Source of the DNA: Streptomyces sp. NBC_01497
GTDB taxonomy: Bacteria > Actinomycetota > Actinomycetes > Streptomycetales > Streptomycetaceae
Length of the DNA stretch: 64,000 nucleotides
Assembly: GCF_036250695.1 (NCBI RefSeq)
Contig: NZ_CP109427.1
Span: 5,580,001-5,644,000, forward strand
Direction of reading: 5' to 3'
The notes beneath the pieces were generated by a model. The model had not been told where the DNA came from and did no database searches. It was given only the letters and a program-made list of their open reading frames with translations. The position numbers and the translations under genes are program-made. Shown one piece after another: positions 38,370 to 46,530 of the stretch (positions are counted from its first letter, which is position 1; the number at the start of each line of letters is the position of its first letter).

Positions 38370-38420
38370 GTGACGACCGTCAGCGCCCCGTTCCCTCCCG
38401 GACTCGCCCGCGCCCGCTGA
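38370..38420 (+). CDS. Possible 16-residue leader peptide
   Basis: GTG 38370 has a perfect AGGAGG 8 bases upstream (38356-38361) and opens a 16-codon frame, VTTVSAPFPPGLARAR, ending in TGA at 38418-38420, 53 bases before the methyltransferase gene. A near-ideal ribosome site on such a short frame is hard to explain unless it is translated. Three prolines and three arginines in the last nine residues could slow ribosomes. It may be an attenuator leader or a chance frame. Confidence 0.45.
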   Translation: MTTVSAPFPPGLARAR

Positions 38421-38446
38421 ACCTCCGCGGACCCGGACCGTCCGGA

Positions 38447-38458
38447 CCCTTCCGGAAG
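38447..38458. promoter_or_regulatory. Palindrome at the HemK-family ribosome site
   Basis: CCTTCCGGAAGG, a perfect 12-base palindrome, overlaps the purine stretch GGAAGGTCGAG that precedes the ATG at 38474. It could occlude the ribosome site or bind a regulator. Position is accurate to a few bases. Confidence 0.35.
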
Positions 38459-38473
38459 GTCGAGACACCACCG

Positions 38474-39265
38474 ATGTCCCTCGTCACCACCCTGCGTGCC
38501 GCCGGCTGCGTGTTCGCCGAGGAAGAGGCCGCGCTCATCCTCGCCACCGCCTCCGGGCCGGCCGAGGCCGCCCGGATGGCCACCCGCCGCGCCGCCGGTG
38601 AGCCCCTCGAACACGTCCTGGGCTGGGCCGGGTTCCTCGGCCTGCGGATCGCCGTCGGACCCGGCGTCTTCGTGCCCCGCCGCCGTACGGAGTTCCTCGC
38701 GGGCCTGGCCCTGCTGCTGATGCCGCCCGGCGCGAGGGCGGTCGACCTGTGCTGCGGCGCCGGCGCGCTCGGCGCCGTGCTCGCCCGCCACGGCGCGGGC
38801 GAGGTGCACGCGGCCGACCTCGACCCGGCCGCCGTCGACTGCGCGCGCCGCAACCTCGAACCGCTCGGCGCCCACGTCCACAGGGGCGACCTGTTCGCGG
38901 CCCTGCCGGCTTCTCTGCGCGGCCGGGTCGACGTGCTCGTCGCCAACGTCCCCTACGTACCGACCGGCGAGGTCCCGCTGCTGCCCACCGAGGCCCGGGA
39001 GCACGAACCGCTGCTGTCCCTCGACGGCGGCGACGACGGGCTCGGCGTCCTGCGGCGCGTGGCCGGGGACGCGGCCTCCTGGCTCGCCCCCGGCGGGGTG
39101 CTGCTCAGCGAGACCAGCGAGCGCCAGGCCCCCGCCGCACTCGCCGCGTTCGCCGGGGCCGGGCTCGAAGCGCGGCTCGCCGAGGACGACGACCTCGGCG
39201 CCACGGTCGTGCTGGGCACCCGGCCCGGCGGCGTCAGAGCGTGTCGACGATCTTCCGCGGGGTGA
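38474..39265 (+). CDS. HemK/PrmC-like N5-glutamine methyltransferase
   Basis: 263 residues. SAM motif VDLCCGAGALGAVLA (about 90-104), acidic AADLDP, and the substrate motif NVPY (about 158-161) where PrmC has NPPY. Peptide release factor methylation needs the Asn-Pro-Pro-Tyr turn, so the Val change hints at another glutamine-containing target or relaxed geometry. The N-terminal helical domain is shorter than in PrmC, whose own gene normally follows prfA. The 3' end overlaps the convergent PPOX gene by 32 bases. Confidence 0.82.
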   Translation: MSLVTTLRAAGCVFAEEEAALILATASGPAEAARMATRRAAGEPLEHVLGWAGFLGLRIAVGPGVFVPRRRTEFLAGLALLLMPPGARAVDLCCGAGALGAVLARHGAGEVHAADLDPAAVDCARRNLEPLGAHVHRGDLFAALPASLRGRVDVLVANVPYVPTGEVPLLPTEAREHEPLLSLDGGDDGLGVLRRVAGDAASWLAPGGVLLSETSERQAPAALAAFAGAGLEARLAEDDDLGATVVLGTRPGGVRACRRSSAG

Positions 39266-39638
39266 TCCGGACGGCCACGGCCCCGCTCGTGCTCGCGCCG
39301 GGCGAGAACTGCGCGTAGGGCTTGCCCTCGTACGCGACGGACAGCCGGTCGAGGAGTTCGGGCCCGTCCTGCTCCGAGAGGGTGACGGTGCCGCGCACCT
39401 CCGCGTACGTGTACGGCGCGGCCGCCGGCTGCAGCAGCACCGAGATCCGGGGGTCGCGGCCCAGGTCGACCGCCTTGCGCGAGCCGGCTCCGGTCGCGAA
39501 CACGAGATCGTCGCCGTCCCGGCCCATCCACACCACGGCGAGGTGCGGGCTGCCGTCGGGCAGCAGCGTCGAGACCATCGCGAACGTCTTCCCGCCGTCG
39601 ACGAGCTGCTTCAGTTTCTCCGAGAGCTGCGCTGACAT
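39234..39638 (-). CDS. PPOX-class pyridoxamine oxidase-like flavoprotein
   Basis: 134 residues. The split-barrel pattern is clear: FAMVSTLLPDGSPHLAVVWMGRDGDDLVFATGAGSRKAVDLGRDPRISVLL. This places it in the FMN/F420-dependent PPOX group, which includes F420-dependent reductases and biliverdin reductases. Cofactor and substrate cannot be told from sequence. Convergent with the methyltransferase gene. Confidence 0.85.
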   Translation of the reverse strand: MSAQLSEKLKQLVDGGKTFAMVSTLLPDGSPHLAVVWMGRDGDDLVFATGAGSRKAVDLGRDPRISVLLQPAAAPYTYAEVRGTVTLSEQDGPELLDRLSVAYEGKPYAQFSPGASTSGAVAVRITPRKIVDTL

Positions 39639-39723
39639 GCCGTGTCCCTTCCGTCGCCCGCCACGGCTGCGCCGTCACGGTGAGTGATCGATCGGTCGCG
39701 AGTCTAAGCGCGGGCCGCGGCTC

Positions 39724-40614
39724 TCACCCGGCGGGCAGGCCCTCGCGCGTCAGCGCGTCGACCACCCGGCGCAGTGCCGGGTTGGGGTTGTCCGGACTCC
39801 AGCAGGCGTGCAGGGTCACCGAGTGCGCGTCGGCCGCCGCCAGCTCCCGGTAGCGGACTCCGCGCACCCCCATCGCCATGACGGACCGGGGGATCAGGGC
39901 GCATCCCCTCCCGGCCCTGACCAGGGCGAGCATCGTCGGCACCTGCGAGGTCAGCTGGCTGACGGCGTACCGGTCCACACCGATCATGGCCGCGCAGATG
40001 TCGTGCAGGTACCGGGACCCCTCGGGGCTGTAGCCGATGTAGTCGTCGCTGGCGTCCGCGAGCACCACCGGTTCGGCGCCGCCCGCCAGCGGATGCCCGT
40101 CGGGAACGGCGAGGACGAGATCCTCCGAGTGGACGCGCACCGACGCGTACATGTCGGGGATCGGCGGCCGGACGAGGCCGAGGTCGATGCGCAGGTCCGA
40201 CAGGGCCGCGAACTGGTCGGGGCTGACCAGCTCGGTCAGCTCCACGGAGACCTCCGGGAGGTGCCGGGCGGTGAAGTCGAGGACGTCCGCGAGCACCGCG
40301 TACGCGCCGATCGCGGTGAAGGCCAGCCGCAGGGTGCCCGTACGCCCCTCGGCGGCTCTGCGCACGGCGGCCGGGGCGGACTCCAGCAGGGCGAGCACCC
40401 GGCGGCAGTGGTCGAGGAACACCTCGCCGCCCGGGGTGAGCCGTGCGCCCCGCCCGGTCCTCTCGAAGAGCGGGACACCCAACGACTTCTCCAGCGCCTG
40501 GACTTGGCGGGTCAGAGGCGGCTGGGTCATGGTGAGCCGGATCGCCGCACGGCCGAAGTGGCCTTCCTCCGCGACCGCGACGAAGCCCCGGAGCTGCTGC
40601 AGGGATATCTCCAT
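39724..40614 (-). CDS. LysR-family transcriptional regulator
   Basis: 296 residues from ATG 40614. HTH at about 1-62 (LQQLRGFVAVAEEGHFGRAAIRLTMTQPPLTRQVQALEKSLG), then two-lobed effector domain (TLRLAFTAIGAYAVL, IDLGLVRPP, VLAVPDGHPLA). Divergent from the 2-hydroxyacid dehydrogenase gene with a 114-base gap, the classic position for a LysR activator of the adjacent operon. Confidence 0.9.
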   Translation of the reverse strand: MEISLQQLRGFVAVAEEGHFGRAAIRLTMTQPPLTRQVQALEKSLGVPLFERTGRGARLTPGGEVFLDHCRRVLALLESAPAAVRRAAEGRTGTLRLAFTAIGAYAVLADVLDFTARHLPEVSVELTELVSPDQFAALSDLRIDLGLVRPPIPDMYASVRVHSEDLVLAVPDGHPLAGGAEPVVLADASDDYIGYSPEGSRYLHDICAAMIGVDRYAVSQLTSQVPTMLALVRAGRGCALIPRSVMAMGVRGVRYRELAAADAHSVTLHACWSPDNPNPALRRVVDALTREGLPAG

Positions 40615-40647
40615 ACCGGCACGGTATCGGGCGATGCGAAATCGGGC

Positions 40648-40678
40648 TTGGACGCGCATAACCGGGGCTGGCTACCGT
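40648..40678 (+). promoter_or_regulatory. Candidate promoter of the LysR-linked operon
   Basis: TTGGAC (40648-40653) and CTACCG/TACCGT (40672-40678) at 18-19 bases spacing, 50 bases before the TTG start. An ATGCG/CGCAT inverted repeat flanks the -35, a possible LysR site. Confidence 0.4.
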
Positions 40679-40728
40679 CGGGACGAGTCACCGCGCAAGC
40701 GGCGTACGCACCCGTCGAAGGAGCCAGG

Positions 40729-41745
40729 TTGTCGAAACTCGCCGTCGCCATGACCCCCGAGCGCGCCGCCGACGTGTGCGGCCCCGACGCCCGCCGCCTG
40801 ATCGAAGAACACTTCGACGTGACCTGGGCCGAGCAGGAGATGTCCGCGCGGGAACGCGCCGCGGGAGAGCTGACCTGGGACGTGGTGGCCCGCCTCGCGG
40901 CCGGCCGTGACGTCCTCCTCACCAGCTGGGGCACCCCCCATCTCGACTCCTCCCTGTGGGCGGACGGCGGCGGGCCGCGCGTCGTCGCCCACGCCGCGGG
41001 CACCGTGAAGAAACTCCTCGACCGGGAGGTGCTGGACCGGGGCGTCACGGTGTTCTCCGCCGCGGGCCGGATCGCCTGGTCCGTCGGCGAGTACTGCCTC
41101 GCCTCGATGCTCACCCTCGCCCGGCGGCTGCCCCGCCTCGACGCCGCGCTGCGCACAGGCGGCTGGAAAGCGCCCGCGCTGCGCGGCCACGAACTCGCCG
41201 GCGCTCGCGTGGGCCTGCTCGGCGCCAGCTCCACGGCACGCGCCCTGATCACCCTGCTGAAGCCGTTCCGGTGCGACGTCGTCGTCTACGACCCGTACCT
41301 CGGCGCGGAGCGGGCCGCCGCGCTCGGCGTGCGCACCGCGCCGCTCGCCGAGGTGCTGCGCAGCCCGTTCGTCTCCCTGCACGTACCGAACCTGCCGGAG
41401 ACCGAGGGTCTGGTGGACCGGGGCCTGATCGAGTCGATCCCGGACGGCGCCGTTGTCGTCAACTCCGCCCGCGGGCCCGCCGTCGACCAGGCCGCCCTGC
41501 TCGAACACGCCCTGGCGGGGCGGCTCCTCGCCGCCCTCGACGTGTACGACCCGGAACCGCCCCGGTTCGGCGCGGACGTGCTCGGCTGCCCGAACCTCCT
41601 GCTGACCCCACACATCGCGGGGGACACCGCGGAGGGGCACCTCGCTCTCGCCGGATACGTCCTCGGCTCCGTCGTCGGCTGGCTCGACACGGGGGAGCTG
41701 GGCCCGGGCCACGTGGACCCCGGGGCCTGGCCGACAGCCGCCTGA
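40729..41745 (+). CDS. D-2-hydroxyacid dehydrogenase
   Basis: 338 residues from TTG 40729, chosen because AAGGAG precedes it by 5 bases. The NAD domain has VGLLGASSTARALITLLKPF, where the second glycine of GxGxxG is replaced by Ser, then VVYDPYL. Catalytic residues R (NSARG), E (DPEP) and H (TPHIAGDT) are present. Likely oxidises or reduces a sugar-derived 2-hydroxy acid. First gene of the cluster and divergent from the LysR gene. Confidence 0.86.
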   Translation: MSKLAVAMTPERAADVCGPDARRLIEEHFDVTWAEQEMSARERAAGELTWDVVARLAAGRDVLLTSWGTPHLDSSLWADGGGPRVVAHAAGTVKKLLDREVLDRGVTVFSAAGRIAWSVGEYCLASMLTLARRLPRLDAALRTGGWKAPALRGHELAGARVGLLGASSTARALITLLKPFRCDVVVYDPYLGAERAAALGVRTAPLAEVLRSPFVSLHVPNLPETEGLVDRGLIESIPDGAVVVNSARGPAVDQAALLEHALAGRLLAALDVYDPEPPRFGADVLGCPNLLLTPHIAGDTAEGHLALAGYVLGSVVGWLDTGELGPGHVDPGAWPTAA

Positions 41746-41788
41746 GCCACCGCCCGACCACCCCCGCGTGAAAGGAACCACCCAAGCC

Positions 41789-42919
41789 ATGTCGCGTATC
41801 GCGGCGGTCGACGTCTTCGCCGTTGCCGTGCCGTTCGCCCGCAGATTCGTCCTCGGCAGCGGCACCGTCGGCACCCCCGACCAGGCGGGCTCCGTCATCT
41901 TCGTCAAGCTCACCACCGAGGACGGCGTCGTCGGCTGGGGCGAGCAGCGGGCCCTGCCGAGCTGGAGCTACGAGACCGCCGAGACCATCGCGGTCGTCAT
42001 CAAGCGGCACCTCGCCCCGATACTCCTCGAACTCACCCCGTTCGACGTCGAGTTGTTCCATGCGCGGGCCTCCCGACGGCTGAGCCCCGCCGTCTCCAAC
42101 GGCTTCCCCTTCGCGCGGGCGGCCGTCGACATCGCCCTGCACGACGCAGCGGGCAAACTGGCGGGCCTGCCGGTGCACGCCCTCCTCGGCGGACGGCTGA
42201 CGGACACCGTCCCGCTGTGCTCCGCCATCGGTGTGGGGGAGCCGGACGCGGTGCGCGAGCACGCGCTCCAGTCCGCCGACTACGCCGCCTACAAGGTCAA
42301 GATCGGCGGGGACGTCGCCGCCGACGCGGCCGCCGTCGCCGCCGTCGCCGAGGTCGCGGGCGACAAACCCATCTGGCTCGACGCCAACCAGTCCTACCGT
42401 CCCGCCGCCCTGCGCCGACTGCTGGACGCCGTCGGGGACATCCGTACGATCCACTGCGTGGAGCAGCCCGTGCCCAGCACGGACACCCTCGCCCTGTGCC
42501 GGCTCCGCGAGATGATCGACCTGCCGGTGGCCATCGACGAGGGCAGCTTCAGCGCCCAGGACCTGGCCCGCGCCATGCGGCTCGGCGCCGCCGACCTGGT
42601 CGTGGTCAAGATCTGCAAGTCCGGCGGCATCCGCAACGCGCTGAAGACGGCGCAGGTCGCGCTCGCGGGCGGCCTCGAAGTGCTCGCCAGCGGACTGACC
42701 GACTGCGGGATCGGCTTCGCCGCCGCGCTGCACCTGTTCAGCCAGCTCGAACTGGCCCTGCCCGCCGAGCTGAACGGGCCCGAACTGCTCGCCGACCTCT
42801 ACGTGGAGAACCTGTCGATCGAGGCCGCCGTGGCCCGGGTGCCCCAGGGGCCCGGCCTCGGTGTGGAGGTCGACGAGGAGCGCATCCGCGCCCAGGCGAC
42901 GGAACTCTCCTTCACCTGA
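41789..42919 (+). CDS. Enolase-superfamily enzyme (mandelate racemase/MLE type)
   Basis: 376 residues. Metal ligands D in WLDANQSY, E in CVEQPV and D in AIDEGSF; base pair of lysines in YKVKIGG (KxK) and KICKSGG. This lysine pattern places it in the muconate lactonizing enzyme subgroup (which also has dipeptide epimerases and N-succinylamino acid racemases). In this setting it probably acts on a sugar acid or cyclic lactone. ATG 41789 lies 43 bases after the dehydrogenase stop. Confidence 0.87.
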   Translation: MSRIAAVDVFAVAVPFARRFVLGSGTVGTPDQAGSVIFVKLTTEDGVVGWGEQRALPSWSYETAETIAVVIKRHLAPILLELTPFDVELFHARASRRLSPAVSNGFPFARAAVDIALHDAAGKLAGLPVHALLGGRLTDTVPLCSAIGVGEPDAVREHALQSADYAAYKVKIGGDVAADAAAVAAVAEVAGDKPIWLDANQSYRPAALRRLLDAVGDIRTIHCVEQPVPSTDTLALCRLREMIDLPVAIDEGSFSAQDLARAMRLGAADLVVVKICKSGGIRNALKTAQVALAGGLEVLASGLTDCGIGFAAALHLFSQLELALPAELNGPELLADLYVENLSIEAAVARVPQGPGLGVEVDEERIRAQATELSFT

Positions 42920-42928
42920 GCCGCGTTC

Positions 42929-43105
42929 GCCGTTCCCACGCATCTCCACCCGTCCCGCCGGCCGTCACGTGGAAACCCACCGCCGCGTCACCGGTCCCAC
43001 CGGCCCTCACCAGGAAACCCACCGCCGCCTCACCGTTTTCCCCGGCTGTGACCAGACACCCCCAACGCGTCACCGATCTCACCGGTCATCACGCGAAACC
43101 CCTCG
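42929..43105. repeat. Degenerate 42-bp tandem repeat
   Basis: A unit around GGAAACCCACCGCCGC recurs at 42971, 43013, about 43054 and about 43095 with a 41-42 base period, copies growing more diverged to the right. It lies between the enolase-family gene and the binding protein. No gene with a ribosome site spans it. Confidence 0.65.
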
Positions 43106-43157
43106 TGTGGCGGCGATCCCCCGACGCCCGCCGCAGCACCCACCGCGCGCGACCGGC

Positions 43158-43225
43158 AGCACCCGCACCCGCACCCGTAACCCACACCGCACCGGTACCC
43201 GTACCCGCACCGCACCCGTAACCCA
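43158..43225. repeat. ACCCG-type short repeats
   Basis: Many ACCCGC, ACCCGT and CACACC hexamers in a row, with CACCCGTAACCCAC appearing twice. Low-complexity, strongly strand-asymmetric (C on the plus strand). It ends 30 bases before the ATG of the binding protein. Confidence 0.6.
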
Positions 43226-43256
43226 CCGAATCTCGCCGGCCCCTGAGGAGACGACG

Positions 43257-44582
43257 ATGTCTTCCCCCTTCTCCCGCCGCTCCTTCCTCACAGCCGCCGC
43301 CGTGGCGGGCGCCGCGGCCGCGGCGGGCAGCGCCCTGTCGGGCTGCTCGTCGGGGCCCCCTGCGGGCACCGCCACCTGGTCCATGTGGTCCGACAGCCCT
43401 CAGGAACAGCAGGTGTGGACCGATTTCGGCGCGTACGTGCGGCGCGAGATGCGGGTCAGGTCCCTGTCCACCCTCACCCCCGCATCCGGCTACCCGACCA
43501 AGCTCGACCTGCAGCTCGTCAGCGGTACGGCGAGTCTGGTCACCGCGCTCAACGGCTGGCTGATCCCCACCTACGCGGCACGCGGCGCCCACCGCCCGCT
43601 CGACGACCTCATCGCGGCCGATCCGGACTTCGACACCGGCGACTTCTACCCGGACAGCCGGTCGATCTCGTCCTTCGCGGGCCGCACGTACGCCGTCGGC
43701 TTCGACGTGGCGCCCACGGTCCTCTACTACAACAGGACCCTGCTGGAGAAGAACGGCATCGCGCCGCCCTCGCCCACCGAGCCGATGAGCTGGGACACCT
43801 TCCGCGGCCTCGCCCGCGAACTGAGCGGACCCGAAGGGCAGTACGGGTTCACCTGCGCGCCGGCCATCGACGACCTGGTGTCCTGGATCTACTCGGCCGG
43901 TGGCAACGTCATGAACCGGGCCGCCGACCGGAGCATCCTCGGTGACGCGGAGGCCATGGAGGCGATCGACTTCGTCACCGGCCTCTTCGTCAAGGACCGG
44001 GTCACCCCGCCCATCGCGAACCTGGTCACCGAGAACGCCCTCGCCAACTTCCTCCAGGGCAACGTCGCGTTCATGCAGAACGGGCCCTGGCAGGTGGTGA
44101 ACGTCCGTAAGGCGTCGTTCGACTGGGACATCGTCCCCTTCCCCGCGGGGCCGGCCGGCAGCAAGCCGCGGGTATCGGGCTCCAGCTTCGCGATCCCCGC
44201 AGGCGTAGGGGACGACCAACTCGGCCTGGCGTGGCGGCTGCTGAAAACCCTCACCAGCACCGGCGCGCTGAACATCTACGCACGGGCGGGCCGCAACAAC
44301 CCCGCGCGGCTCTCCGCCTCGACGGCTTTCGCGCCGCCGCCCGCCAACCTCGGCATCGTGCGCAGGATCCTCGACAGGAGGGCCGGCAAGCTCGCGGGCG
44401 GCCACCCCTTCGACGTCACGACCAACTGGAACCAGGTGCGCCAACTCCTGGGGCAGGACCTGCCCCGGGCGTTTCTCGGCCAGGTCGGGGCGAAGGAGGC
44501 CGTCGCCGGTCTCACCCCCCGGCTGAACGTCCTGATGCGGCAGAACCAGGACGCCGTACGGCAGGCGTCCGCCAAGTCCTGA
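43257..44582 (+). CDS. Sugar-binding lipoprotein of ABC transporter (Tat-type signal)
   Basis: 441 residues, ATG 43257 after GAGGAG. The signal peptide has twin arginines (SRRSFLTAAAVAG) and ends in the lipobox LSGC (about residue 30), so it is probably a Tat-exported lipoprotein. The mature part is a family 1 solute-binding protein (TWSMWSDSPQEQQVWTDF). Partner permeases follow. Sugar or sugar-acid specificity unknown. Confidence 0.9.
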   Translation: MSSPFSRRSFLTAAAVAGAAAAAGSALSGCSSGPPAGTATWSMWSDSPQEQQVWTDFGAYVRREMRVRSLSTLTPASGYPTKLDLQLVSGTASLVTALNGWLIPTYAARGAHRPLDDLIAADPDFDTGDFYPDSRSISSFAGRTYAVGFDVAPTVLYYNRTLLEKNGIAPPSPTEPMSWDTFRGLARELSGPEGQYGFTCAPAIDDLVSWIYSAGGNVMNRAADRSILGDAEAMEAIDFVTGLFVKDRVTPPIANLVTENALANFLQGNVAFMQNGPWQVVNVRKASFDWDIVPFPAGPAGSKPRVSGSSFAIPAGVGDDQLGLAWRLLKTLTSTGALNIYARAGRNNPARLSASTAFAPPPANLGIVRRILDRRAGKLAGGHPFDVTTNWNQVRQLLGQDLPRAFLGQVGAKEAVAGLTPRLNVLMRQNQDAVRQASAKS

Positions 44583-44705
44583 ACGTGGCCGCTCCCACGT
44601 GGTGGCCGCCGCACCCGGACCGCCGCACTCCACCCCGTCCCGCCGGTCCGGCCCAGCCCGGCCCCCATGTCCCGCAAGCCCGCCCGACGTCCGAAGGAGG
44701 ACGCC

Positions 44706-45647
44706 ATGGCCGTCGAGGTCCATCCCGCCGCACCCGTCCGAGCGCCGGGGCCGCCGCGCGGCCGGCGCCACCGGTGGCGCGGCTCCGAGACGCTCGCCGC
44801 CTGGCTGTTCCTGCTGCCGAGCTTCGCCGGGTTCGTCGTCTTCACCGTCGTCCCCGTCCTGGGCGCCGGCACGATCTCCCTCCTGAACTGGAACCTGTTC
44901 TCCTCGCCGACCTGGGCCGGCCTGCACAACTTCGCCCGCCTCGGGCCCGATCCGACCTTCTGGTCGGCGCTCGGCAACACCGCGTACTTCACCTTCGTCA
45001 GCGTGCCGCTGACCCTGCTGGTCAGCCTCGGCCTGGCGCTGCTCCTCAACCAGGGGCTGCGGCACGTCGCGCTCTTCCGGTCACTGCTGCTCCTGCCGTA
45101 CGCCACCATCACCGTCGCGGTGGCGTTCGTCTGGATCTGGCTGTACATCCCGCACGACGGGCTGGTCAACGCGGTGCTCGGGCTCGTCGGCCTGCACGGC
45201 CCCAGTTGGCTGATCTCCGACGAGTGGGCCATGCCCGCGCTGATCGTCATGAGTGTGTGGAAGAGTTTCGGCTTCGGCATGGTGATCTTCCTGGCCGGCC
45301 TCCAGGCCATTCCCCAGCAGCTGTACGAGGCCGCGCGGGTCGACGGCACCTCGCCGTGGCAGAGCTTTCGCAACGTCACCCTGCCGCTGCTCTCGCCCTC
45401 GGTGTTCTTCGTGGTCGTCACTTCGGTCATCGGGTCGTTCCAGGTCTTCGACCAGGCACTCGTGATGACGAACGGCGGTCCCGGATCCCGTACCACCACG
45501 CTCGTCATGTACATCTACCAGACCGGGTTCGAGAACTACGACCAGGGATACGCGGCCGCCCAGTCCCTGGTGCTGTTCGCGTTCATCGCCGTCATCACGG
45601 GCCTGCAGTTCCTGCTCCAACGGAGGCTGGTGCACTATGACATCTGA
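44706..45647 (+). CDS. Sugar ABC transporter permease (MalF type)
   Basis: 313 residues, ATG 44706 after AAGGAGG. Six membrane helices; EAA loop LYEAARVDGTSPWQSFRNVT. Its end overlaps the next permease by 11 bases. Confidence 0.92.
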   Translation: MAVEVHPAAPVRAPGPPRGRRHRWRGSETLAAWLFLLPSFAGFVVFTVVPVLGAGTISLLNWNLFSSPTWAGLHNFARLGPDPTFWSALGNTAYFTFVSVPLTLLVSLGLALLLNQGLRHVALFRSLLLLPYATITVAVAFVWIWLYIPHDGLVNAVLGLVGLHGPSWLISDEWAMPALIVMSVWKSFGFGMVIFLAGLQAIPQQLYEAARVDGTSPWQSFRNVTLPLLSPSVFFVVVTSVIGSFQVFDQALVMTNGGPGSRTTTLVMYIYQTGFENYDQGYAAAQSLVLFAFIAVITGLQFLLQRRLVHYDI

Positions 45648-46527
45648 CGCTCCCACCCTGGCCGGGAACGCGGTGCCGGGCCCGCTCGCGGCGAGCCTGC
45701 GGCGCTCCCCGGCGCTGCGGCGCAGACTGCTCGTCCTCGCCTGCTTCCTCGTCACCGCGCTCACCCTGACACCGGTCGTCATGATGCTGCTGGTGGCCTT
45801 CCAGTCCGACAGCGAGTCGATGGCGGCGAAGCCGTCGTTCTGGCCCGGGACCTGGCACTTCGAGAACATCAGCCGCGCGTTCCAGCTCGTCCCGCTCGGC
45901 CGCTACCTGCTCAACACCGTGTTCTTCGCGGGCGGTACGACCCTGCTGGAGACCGTCACCGCCGCGCCCGCCGCGTACGCCTTCGCCCGGCTCACCTTTC
46001 CGGGACGCGGTGTGCTGTTCGGTGTGTACCTGACGACCCTGATGATCCCGGCGCAGGTCACACTGATCCCGCAGTTCATCCTCGTGGCGAAGTTCCACGG
46101 TGTGGACACCTGGCCGGGCATGATCCTGCCGCACGCCTTCACCGCCCTCGGGGTGTTCCTGCTGCGGCAGTTCTTCCTCGGCATCCCCCGCGACTACGAG
46201 GAGGCGGCGCGGCTGGACGGCGCCAACCGCTGGCAGGCGTTCACCCGGGTGATCGTGCCGCTGGCGGTGCCCGCGATCGCGACGCTCGCGGTCTTCAAGT
46301 TCATCAGCCAGTGGAACAACCTGCTCTGGCCGCTGGTGGTGTCGAACAGCGACGCCACCAGGACCGCGGCCGTGGGACTGCAGGTGTTCCAGTCCACCGA
46401 CGGCACCCAGTGGAACCTGCTGCTGATGGCCGCGTCCATCTGCACCGTGCCGCTGATCGTGCTGTTCTTCCTCACCCAGCGCTGGTTCGTCAAAGGCATC
46501 ACCATGAGCGGACTCGGAGGCCGCTGA
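45637..46527 (+). CDS. Sugar ABC transporter permease (MalG type)
   Basis: 296 residues, ATG 45637 with GGAGG 10 bases before. Six membrane helices; EAA loop YEEAARLDGANRWQAFTRVI. No ATPase gene follows, so a shared ATPase is needed, as for the operon at 11.4-16.9 kb. Confidence 0.92.
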   Translation: MTSDAPTLAGNAVPGPLAASLRRSPALRRRLLVLACFLVTALTLTPVVMMLLVAFQSDSESMAAKPSFWPGTWHFENISRAFQLVPLGRYLLNTVFFAGGTTLLETVTAAPAAYAFARLTFPGRGVLFGVYLTTLMIPAQVTLIPQFILVAKFHGVDTWPGMILPHAFTALGVFLLRQFFLGIPRDYEEAARLDGANRWQAFTRVIVPLAVPAIATLAVFKFISQWNNLLWPLVVSNSDATRTAAVGLQVFQSTDGTQWNLLLMAASICTVPLIVLFFLTQRWFVKGITMSGLGGR

Positions 46528-46530
46528 ACC

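Noticed and set aside
42861..43256. In-frame extension of the binding-protein gene through the 42-bp repeats
   Set aside because: The signal peptide with twin arginines starts at ATG 43257, which has GAGGAG; an extension would bury it.
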